Shown here piece after piece: positions 57,006-64,000 of a stretch of 64,000 bases of DNA. The position numbers and the translations under genes were made by a program. Source of the DNA: Emydura subglobosa (taxonomy: Eukaryota > Chordata > Testudines > Chelidae); NCBI GenBank assembly GCA_007922225.1, contig ML679941.1:58615849-58679848 (forward strand), in the 5' to 3' direction. Within the stretch, counting starts at the first letter, position 1, and each line of letters starts with the position of its first letter. The notes beneath the pieces were generated by a model. The model did no database searches and had not been told where the DNA came from. It worked only from the letters and a program-made list of their open reading frames with translations.

Positions 57006-58763
57006 AGTATGTTAGATAGCTAGTCCACTTGAGTTCAGTGGGAATGTTTGTATGAACAAAGTCTGCAGGAGTGAGATGATTTATTTTAAACAAGCAAGTT
57101 CCTTACTTATATTGCTAATCACACTTTCAATGACTAACATCAGTTTTCAAATCCTATTCACTTTTCATTAGTTCATTTATTTTTTACATTTCTTTCTGTT
57201 TGAACAACTATGTCAGTTGGGAACTATTGGGGGTTTTCATAAAAATACTCCTCACATTTCTATTTCCTGTAGGGTTTTGTAAAAGTTGTTTTTATGAAAT
57301 CTGGGGTAGGATTTTCGGTAAAGTAAATTTGGCCAACTCTGAGCACCAGTGAAATCTGGGGGCAAATTTTAGTTAGTGTATTAAGTCTACCATGTTAACA
57401 TTTGACAAGTAAATATAGAGGTCATTGGTTACAGCGAACTTTGATACTGTGTCATTCAATCTCCTACTATGCTTACTAAAAGTGCGACTGCAGTAGAGGG
57501 TATAACACCTATTTAAATACCTCCCACTAGATTATCAATAAGTACATTGAAATCCATGTACATTCTTAAGGGGAAAAGTGTGTCCTGTAACCTCTAACAC
57601 TTCTATCATGTCACAAGCCTGAGGAAGAGGTGTGGAGATGTTCTGTTTCCATTGAGAGAGGCCACAAGCAATTTAGCTTCAAAATAAAGGAGAAAGTGCA
57701 TGTGTCAAACTCAGTTTTTCTGAGTTTCCCGCCTCTCCATTTACTAAATCTGAAAAGCAACCCTAGCAGGTTTAGAAGGTGAAGACTAGGACTGAGAATT
57801 CTGTGACGCATCTTCAATCTCCTTGTTCCCCAGCCAGAAACTAGTCATGTGTGTTCTGATATTACACTGAGGTTTCAGTTATGTTTTTTCTCTCATTTGG
57901 TATGGTTATTTTACTTTGGTTCGAGTGCTCGACATTTCAGGGATTCAGAGCTTTCTCTAGGTAGCATGACTTAACATTTCAATGCCATTTTTCCACAGCA
58001 TTTGGATTCTCTACAGTGTGTTAAGTGGATTCCTTTCCTTCCCACTGTTACAGGATCTCAGAGTATGCAATCCTTTACTCACACAAGTAATCCTTGCTCT
58101 TTAGAAAAATCCCACTGAAGTCACTGGCACTACCAGTGTGAGAGTTTGCATAATCAGGCCTATCACTCTGGGAAACTTTGATTTCAAAATAAATAAGACA
58201 GCTAACTGGATTCCTGCTTTTCATATTTATGAAGTCTTGCAGAACTGTGAGGAATTAATGTACATGTCATGCATAATTTAATGCTGTTCACTGTAGAGAT
58301 GGTTTTAAAATTATCTGCAGAAATCCCAGCATACTGTAAGTAATTAATGTCAAGTGGTGCAGAAAGCAACATAGCCGTCATGTTATTTCTCATGCACCTG
58401 CTGATTGCCTAGTAATCCACTCCCACTGCCGCTGTACTAGCCACTGGTTAGAATTTATCTTCGGAATGCACCACCGTACTTTCAATAGTTTTCCCATGAC
58501 TTTCACCCCCACTTATAAAAGTGCTTCCATCTTGCAATAGACACTGGGGTACTCCTGTACTTGTCTCGAGTTCTGAAATCCTAGTGACACATTTTAGTGA
58601 AGCTCAGAGCTGGATTCACTTTTACCAGGAGGTGCATCAGTTTCTTTTTTAATTGAACCATGTGGGATGGAAAATAAGTGACATGATGAGTGTTTGTTGT
58701 GGCTTGATTTTTTTTTTTTAAGGTGAAAGTTCTGGCATCATTTCTAGATACAAGACCCTACAT
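57006..58763. other. Unassigned sequence
   Basis: No gene or named repeat is seen. There are T-runs near 58709-58720. Minus frames of 63-68 codons (57611-57817, 58202-58393) have no recognisable features. Confidence 0.4.
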
Positions 58764-58852
58764 GTTAGTACTTAGTCCTGCCAAGAGTGCAGGGAACTGG
58801 ACCAAATAACCTATTGAGGTCTCATCCAGTCCTACACTTTTATGATTCTATG
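58764..58852 (+). mobile_element. CR1 3' tail
   Basis: ttagtacttagtcctgccaa, gagtgcagggaactggaccaaataacctattgaggtctcatccagtcctacacttttatgattctatg. The same subfamily as 39220-39473 (pattern agtgcagggaactggac). Confidence 0.85.
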
Positions 58853-58919
58853 TATCAACACGTCTGTTTTGCATGTGAAAAACATGGCAGACAAATTTTA
58901 AATGAAAAACATCTGATGT

Positions 58920-59118
58920 TGATTAGGAATAGAGGATTTGCCAGATTGGATCAGACCAATGTCCCATATAGGCCAGTATCCTCTCTCCAGCAGTATCTGC
59001 TGTTTCAGAGAAAAGTGCAAGAAATCCAGCAGCTGGCTTATCGGTTATGGGATAACCTGCCCCAGGGAAAAATTCTTCCTAAATCCCCACTAAATAAAGA
59101 TTGAATTATGCCCTGAAG
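58920..59118 (-). mobile_element. CR1 3' UTR fragment, minus strand
   Basis: aggatttgccagattggatc, agaccaatgtcccatataggccagtatcctctctccag, ataacctgccccaggg. It is the reverse of the 3' UTR type ending ggccattcttatg in 2690-3605 (compare tccagtatggcc at about 3580), but more diverged. Confidence 0.7.
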
Positions 59119-59672
59119 AATGAGTGTTCACACCTGTAAGAAGACTACCTTGCTAAGTGGCAGGCCATCACATGACAGACACACCTGCCTCAGTTTCCTC
59201 CTTCAGAATCCCCAGAAATAGTCCAAACCATCTTCCCAAGTATAAATATAGCCCTAGTGGTCCTATACACAAAAATCACAAGAGACCACCCACAGTACCG
59301 ATAACCCATAACCACAGTCCAGAATTCCCCTAGCATAGTCCAGACATAACATACATGGGTCCCTCACCATGCCCCAGCTCTCCAACAGCATCCTCTCCAA
59401 TCCTCATCACAGGACAGCCAACCAGCCTTTCCATCTGGAGCACAACTCTTCCCAGCAGGAACCCCCACAGCCCCTCTGCTAGGAGATCATCTTTACTAGG
59501 GGAACATCCCTCACTCCCTCTGCCTCCCTCATGGTTCCAGCTCTCTGCCTCCAGAGATGTCAGTGGGTAAGCTCCTTCACAGCTCCCCCGACTTCAGCCC
59601 TCTCTGGTTCTTGTCTCCAGCTCTCTGGCTTAGAGCCAGCTGGCAACTACCTCTGCTGCTCTATGGTCTCCA
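59119..59672. other. GC-richer unassigned sequence, host of a hAT insertion
   Basis: Pyrimidine-rich DNA with repeated agctctctggct and agctctctgcct phrases (59539, 59620, and after the insertion 60092). This suggests a degenerate local repeat. It resembles LTR-type sequence but no boundary is visible. Confidence 0.4.
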
Positions 59673-60084
59673 CAATGGCGTACCATGGGTCTACAGCACC
59701 CAGGGGCCAATGCTTACATTTCCACCCCCCCCACGCAGGGCAGGAGGAGTCCCCAGCTCCCGACATATGGCACCACCCCCCAGATGCCCTAGGGAGGGGG
59801 AGATCTGTACCTGCGGGAGGGTGGGAGGGGACATGCCACGTTTTTCCTCCTGCACCCTGGGGACTTTCTGGCACTCATGGCGGCAGCGGAGCCCAGCTGG
59901 GCTCTGCCGCTGCCTTTGCCCCCCGCCCCCCCCCCACTTACCCACCACATGGCACCCACTTCTCCTGCTCAGAGCCTCCTGTTCCACCCACCCCCTGTGT
60001 GTTTTGGAGGGCCCAGCCAGCGCTCCCCACCTCAGGCTGGTGGCCAGGGGCCTGGCCCCTCCACCCCTCATCGGTACGCCACTG
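59673..60084. mobile_element. GC-rich hAT-like element, copy 2
   Basis: It starts CAATGGCGTACC and ends GGTACGCCACTG: inverted, 11 of 12 matching. It is flanked by GGTCTCCA (59665-59672) and GATCTCCA (60085-60092), 7 of 8 identical, a hAT-type target duplication. It matches copy 1 (24076-24872) in the reverse direction over the C-rich core, but lacks about half of that copy. No transposase; the long frames in it are composition artefacts. Confidence 0.88.
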
Positions 60085-60216
60085 GATCTCCAGCTCTGGC
60101 TCTTTGGCTTGGGAAGACCAGACAATACATTCCTCTTGCTGCTCTCCTGCCTTCTCCCAGGAACCACCTTCTGCTTCCTTCTGGGATTCCTGAGGTCCCC
60201 TGGTCTCTGGCAGCTT

Positions 60217-60786
60217 TCACCTGTCCTTCCCAACTGAACTAGTCTGGTCTGACTCACTAGGAGTCTCCCTCTCACAGGTCTTTCTTTTCTTTTCTTTTCT
60301 TTTCTTTTCCTGACGGCTTATGGCGCAGCAGCTTGAGCATGTCAGGCCATGGCCACCACCTACTGCAGTTTTTGCATAAGCAAAAAATCTGTATCCTTTC
60401 ACCCAGTCCTGTATCCTTAAAAAGAGAAGTAACACTTTTTTAATGGTACCCCGCTTTTCTGGCACTCCCAACAATCCTTTCTGACTATATTCTTTCACCT
60501 GGAGGCAACTCAGTTGTTCATAAAGAGTCTTTCTTTCTACGTAATTCTCTCTGCATTGCCACAGCAGATGCTCAGGTGTTTCTTGCACTTTGCGTGTATC
60601 ACGCAACTCGTCTTTTATATTTACTAACCAAGCATAATTACCAGACAGATCACAGTGACCTGTTAGCACTATAAATATACTTTCTTCACGTCTTCCGTCA
60701 TAGCTATTAAATATACCATTATCCTCAAGTTTGGGACATATTTCATAGAACCTTCCTTTTTCTTTGTGGTCTATAGTTCTTGCCAC
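60217..60786 (-). pseudogene. C-terminal domain of the RNase H LINE
   Basis: The frame includes IDHKEKGRFYEICPKLEDNG, IVLTGHCDLSGNYAWLV and ETPEHLLWQCRENYVERKTL. The T-G-H-x-x-L block followed by E-T-x-E-H-L-L-x-x-C is the usual C-terminal zinc-knuckle-like tail of I/R1/Nimb-type LINE proteins; the first pair of cysteines is not preserved in this frame. The last 20-30 codons run through the AAAAG tail (RQEKKRKEKKRK) and are not real protein. Confidence 0.72.
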
Positions 60787-60871
60787 ATCTCCTTAAATTC
60801 TTTCTTAACCAAACTCTTGAAGTCCTGTTTACTTATATCAACCTCCTCATTTTTAAAGCTTTTTTCACTGC

Positions 60872-61364
60872 TTTATCTGCCTTATCATTGCCCGGTACCC
60901 CGATATGTGCTGGAATTCACACTATTACTATACGCATACCCAATTGTACTATCTCCATAGTTAAGAAAAATATTTCATTTATGAAGTCATCCCCCCTCTC
61001 TGAGGCTCCCTTTCTAATCACCATTATACCCAATAAAGCATTAGACAGGATAACAGTCATAGCTGGGCATACATCCCTTATCCAGGACAAGTGCCAACAG
61101 TATGCCTATCAGTTCAGCCATCATAACAGCCACAAAATTGGATAGTCTCATACATCTCTTAATTCCAAATTCAGGGATACAAAAGGACATTCTCACTCTA
61201 CCCATGCTGTCATTTCTAGAGCCGCCAGTATAGATTTGGCAATGATGATCCCATTTGCCATGTATAAACTCATAAATCATTGCCATCATATTTGATGAGC
61301 CTGCTTTTTGCTCCTGATCCTTTGTTTTAATCATACAATTCCAAATCCACAACTCAAGATACAA
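60872..61364 (-). pseudogene. RNase H domain, two lesions at key sites
   Basis: RNase H degrades the RNA strand of RNA-DNA hybrids during retroelement replication. Residues QIYTGGSRND near 61255-61230 correspond to the Y-T-D-G-S start of RNase H, with the first catalytic Asp replaced by Gly. FCIPEFGIKRCMRLSNF and VAVMMAELIGILLAL follow, with the second catalytic residue, Glu, kept. Beyond a frame change, I-P-A-H-I-G-V-P-G-N-D-K-A-D-K is readable at about 60874-60922, preceded by TGA where Trp is expected. The enzyme is inactive, but the fold is unmistakable. Confidence 0.85.
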
Positions 61365-61550
61365 TAATTTGATCTCCCATGACTAAATATTTTAATTTCT
61401 TCCAAATCTTCATTTTTCACCCAAGTCTTTTATTTACCTTTTGACTCTGTTAGCATGTGGGAATTAGTAGCATCCAGTTACTTCTTGTCTACTTAATTCC
61501 CAACAGTCGTCATATATTTCTTTAGTACTCTTATCTTCACTTATCTTCTG

Positions 61551-61677
61551 CATCCGACAAAGTGGGTTTCTGCCCACAAAAGTTTATGCCCAAATAAATT
61601 TGTTAGTCTTTAAGGTGCCACAGGACTCTTGCTGTTTTGCTAAAAACAGACTAACACAGCTACCCCTCTGGAACTTA
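61551..61677 (-). mobile_element. Penelope-like terminal fragment with target duplication
   Basis: gcatccgacaaagtgggttt, ctgcccacaaaagtttatgc, tttgttagtctttaaggtgc, ctacccctctggaact. It is the same part as 18891-19019. The flanks share cttatcttcact (left copy at about 61537, right copy at about 61673), a 12-bp direct repeat. The insertion lies between thumb and RNase H of the I/Nimb-like LINE, so it is younger than that LINE. Confidence 0.88.
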
Positions 61678-61697
61678 TCTTCACTATTTCCGTTAAC

Positions 61698-61892
61698 CTA
61701 AGCCCAAAAGGTTAAAACTAACAATTTCATCCTTAAATTTATAGGCATTTCTCTAGTTGCTACCTGCAGCACAAACAACAGAGTCATAATACTCACTCCA
61801 TACGCAATTGGCAGACCTTGGCCTTGGATCAGCTCCATTTTTTTAAGTGGTGATTTTGAAGCTGAATTACAGGCATGGCATCCATAATCCAT
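61698..61892 (-). pseudogene. RT thumb region of the RNase H LINE
   Basis: The frame begins MDYGCHACNSASKSPLKKME, then IQGQGLPIAYGVSIMTLLF, VLQVATREMPINLRMKLL. The D-Y-G-C ... S-A-S-K-S-x-L-K-K ... E-M-P-x-x-L-R order is characteristic of the stretch between RT and RNase H in I/Nimb-type proteins. It ends at 61698; a frameshift leads on to the RNase H segment. Confidence 0.75.
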
Positions 61893-61918
61893 AACTGATC
61901 TTATTAATGCCCTAGACT

Positions 61919-63301
61919 GACATGTCCTTCACAATGCGCTTGTTGCAACAAAAAAGCTGTGAACAATTGGCATCTCTCTACATAGCATTCATTGACTTAC
62001 AAAAGGCCTTTGACATAGTTAGCAGGAATGGCATATACAAGATCCTGTCAAAAATTGGCTGTCCACAGAAATTGATCTCCCTATTTAAGGAGTTCCATGA
62101 GGGAATGAAGGCAATTATCCAGTATCAAAATGAAACATTGTCTGAGTTTAGTATTGATAGTAGCATGAAGCAAGACTGCATCTTAGCACCTATTGGCTTT
62201 GGCATCTTTTTCTCTATTTTTCATAAATACTCTTTTGGAAACTATCAGTCTGGAATACTAATTGAATCAAGGACAGACGGCAGTTTGTTCAACATCAGAC
62301 AATTTCAGAGCAAAAGGCATGTCACCTAGCTTGCTATTGAGGATTTGTTCTTCTGAGATGACACTATGTTCATCTCTAACTCACTTGATTAATTGCAGAT
62401 CCCAATTAATAAGTTCTCTGATGCATGCATCAAGTTCAGCATGGAAATCAATATCAAGAAAACAGTTGTCGTATCACAAGGCACCAACATCTCACCTAAA
62501 TCTACATCAATAGTGAAGCTTTGGACAACATGGATCATTCTGCTATCTTGGTTCAACTGTAACCAGCTCACTTAACTTTGATACAGAACTTGATGTGAGA
62601 ATCAGCAAAGCCTCAGTCAACTTTTGCAAAATTATCTCCCGTGTCTGAAACAACAAGCTGCTAACTGAACACAAAGGTGTCTGTTTATAAGGCTTGTGTC
62701 CTCAGTACCATCCTTTACAGCTGTGAAAGCTGGGTCATGTGCTCCAAGCAGGAGTGGAGATTGAACAATTTATAACTTAGCTGTCTCAAAAAATCCATGG
62801 AGTCACTTTGGGACCATTGGATCACTAACAATGAGATCCTTGAGAGAACCAGCCTACAATCTCTGCGGACTATGTTAGATGCTCATAGACTTTGCTGGCT
62901 GGGACAAATGAAGCATATGTCTCAAGATTATCTTCCAAAGGCTGTGCTGTATGGCCAACTCAAGAGCTACCCGTGATGCAGAGGAAGGCCAAAGTTCCAA
63001 TACAGCAACAAGGTCAAGCAAAGTCTCAAAAAATTTAACATTCCCATTGACAACTGGGAGGGCCCTGCCCACAATCACTCAGTCCGGAGAAGCTGGGTCA
63101 AAGCTGGTGCAGTCATCAGGGAGAGCCATAAGAGAGCCCAGGCTGAGGTGTGCAGGCAAGCCTGGAATCAGAGTGTGGACCTGTAGCCTTGGTGGGAAGG
63201 TCTGCCGCTCGCACACTGGGCTCTTCTCCCACACTACTGTCAAGCACCATTGACTGACTGACTTTGTGTTTCTTTTCGTCTGTCAAGACGTTGGATGGCC
63301 A
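61919..63301 (+). mobile_element. RTE-like LINE, copy 2, 5'-truncated
   Basis: Aligns with 42389-43763 of copy 1 from within the RT to the 3' end (cattgactgactgactttgt ... ggatggcca). The truncation starts abruptly at catgtccttcacaatgcgc. Shared words with copy 1 include gacaatttcagagcaaaagg and ccatggagtcactttgggac. There are frameshifts throughout. It lies between two pieces of the RNase H LINE. Confidence 0.88.
61922..62329 (+). pseudogene. RTE-like RT fragment, first catalytic Asp kept
   Basis: 135 codons: MSFTMRLLQQKSCEQL, LYIAFIDLQKAFDIVSRNG (the Asp lost in copy 1 is present), FHEGMKAIIQYQNETLSEF, MKQDCILAPIGFGIFFSI (where KQGC is expected, KQDC is found), and RTDGSLFNIRQFQSKRHVT, then a stop. 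The second motif, about 30 bases on, reads FF-stop-DDTMFIS where FADDT is expected. Dead. Confidence 0.85.
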
Positions 63302-63440
63302 TAACTGTCAGTATAGATTTGGCAATGCTGATCCATTTGCCATGTATAAACTCGTAAATCATAGTCCTCATATTTGATGGTCCTGCTCTTCCTTTTGTTC
63401 TATCATATAATTACAAATCCACAACTGGAGAGACAATATG
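63302..63440 (-). mobile_element. Second copy of RNase H LINE segment
   Basis: gtcagtatagatttggcaat, gctgatccatttgccatgta, taaactcgtaaatcat and ccacaactgg match 61222-61354 in the same orientation, with scattered substitutions and small indels. The two segments are therefore duplicates of one RNase H region, separated by the RTE-like copy and the thumb region. Confidence 0.85.
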
Positions 63441-64000
63441 GTTGTATGCTTCTTCACTTAAGAAGCTTTTTATCCACCAGAACATTCTTCCTCTTATTCC
63501 ACTGGCAGCTAGTTTATACAGCAAGCCTTCCCTCTTAATGTTTGTATTTCTGTTTCTAATCCTAGAATATGATGTGCATCTTCCTTTCCTGAAATCACTT
63601 TGTACACTGTTTATCATTTCATTTCCCCCCTTCCCTCCCCCAAGTGTGATTTATCATTTATCATTCTTTCCATAATTTTGCCACACATGATGTGAGAGCA
63701 ATAGGTCTATATGCATGAAGTCTTGTGAGTAATTTGTGAGGTTTTTCTACTGGTATAACCATCACTTGCTTCCATTCTGCTGGTAGTATTCCTTTTTTTC
63801 ATATATTATTTCAATAAAACTCTTAAACTCCCTTCCAATAGATGCTTAAGCCTTTCATACTTTACCTGGGGCTGTATTTTTAACTTTTGTCTATAGGTTT
63901 TTGAGTTCTTGTATGCCGAAATTTGCATTCAATACACCATCTTTATATTCTATCCAGACATGTAAGAGCTCACAATTTTCCTCACCAAACATTCTCTTTT
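63441..64000 (-). mobile_element. RT part of the RNase H LINE, continuing past the window
   Basis: The minus strand reads, from about 63720 down, AYRPIALTSC then a CAKLW-like stretch (compare C-K-x-M-E-R-M), then MINSVQSDFRKGRCTS (63617-63570). It then jumps to REGLLYKLAASGIRGRMFWWIKSFLSE (63535-63455). The R-P-I-A-L-T-S-C and Q-S-x-F-R-K-G-R-x-T motifs are typical of I/R1/Nimb-type RTs. The catalytic palm between them and the RNase H segment is deleted. Coding sense continues toward 64000, suggesting more of the element to the right. Confidence 0.78.

Larger units (their letters stand above)
60275..61918 (-). mobile_element. RNase H-bearing I/Nimb-like LINE, C-terminal half
   Basis: On the minus strand, from 61910 down, the order is RT thumb, RNase H, RNase H C-terminal motif, and a cysteine-containing tail domain. 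It ends in a (TTTTC)n run at 60280-60309 (AAAAG on the coding strand), the simple-repeat tail usual for such LINEs. This domain order is not that of CR1, RTE or Tx1. A Penelope-derived fragment is inserted at 61551-61677. Every domain carries a frameshift or stop. Confidence 0.78.

Noticed and set aside
59531..60275. Frames of 190-226 codons on both strands
   Set aside because: They span the GC-rich hAT-like insertion and its two flanks, so no conserved protein could run through them.
61919..61945. Target duplication for RTE-like copy 2
   Set aside because: ccataactg occurs at 61888 and 63299, but the left one is about 25 bases from the junction, so it cannot be taken as a duplication.
1..64000. 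CRISPR arrays, operons, ribosome binding sites, rRNA and tRNA genes
   Set aside because: The sequence is vertebrate nuclear DNA. No regularly spaced repeats, tRNA cloverleaf with intact A/B boxes, or rRNA segments were seen; MIRs contain only decayed tRNA-like heads.

Overview
This is non-coding vertebrate DNA. It is most likely from a turtle, or failing that another non-avian reptile. The grounds are at least fifteen CR1 LINE pieces in both orientations, many ending in the CR1 tail (tatgattctatga-like), together with Penelope-like elements, palindromic and hAT/Harbinger-like DNA elements, and old MIR-type SINEs. This mixture is familiar from turtle genomes; the species cannot be fixed from the sequence alone. 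No complete host protein-coding gene can be supported. One assembly gap of 400 N lies at 4831-5230.

Layout. 1-9190: sparse sequence with one clear CR1 3' end (2690-3605) and an LTR-like stretch cut by the gap. 9190-11995: the only region that looks like host gene territory. A CpG island (about 10560-11560) holds a CCATGG palindrome that gives a well-placed ATG on both strands. A possible minus-strand terminal exon with a polyA signal lies at 9190-9913, and a CA-rich tract flanks the island. 12690-14475: DNA transposons, including one nested in another. 14715-19020: a CR1 fragment, a 1.29 kb hAT-like element and a 5'-truncated Penelope-like element with near-perfect 48-bp inverted ends. 19862-21822: a 2 kb CR1 with reverse transcriptase (RT). 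23160-25080: a CR1 tail and two palindromic DNA elements, one split by a GC-rich hAT-like element. 28060-28750: a Tx1-like LINE fragment. 29697-39473: several minus and plus CR1 pieces and an LTR-like unit. 40690-43763: an RTE-like LINE with endonuclease and RT remains. 44272-46708: a second long CR1 split by a 135-bp hAT MITE with an 8-bp target duplication. 48305-59118: DNA elements, MIRs, CR1. 59673-60084: a second copy of the GC-rich hAT element with a clean target duplication. 60275-64000: remains of an RNase H-bearing I/Nimb-like LINE on the minus strand, broken by a Penelope-derived fragment and a second RTE-like fragment, with part of the RNase H region present twice.

All transposon reading frames inspected carry frameshifts, stops or lost catalytic residues, so none looks active. 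The value of the window is as a record of nested insertions: several give relative ages and precise empty-site predictions. The strongest candidates for something unusual are the RNase H LINE at the right end and the pair of GC-rich hAT elements. The possible small gene at the CpG island deserves a transcript check.
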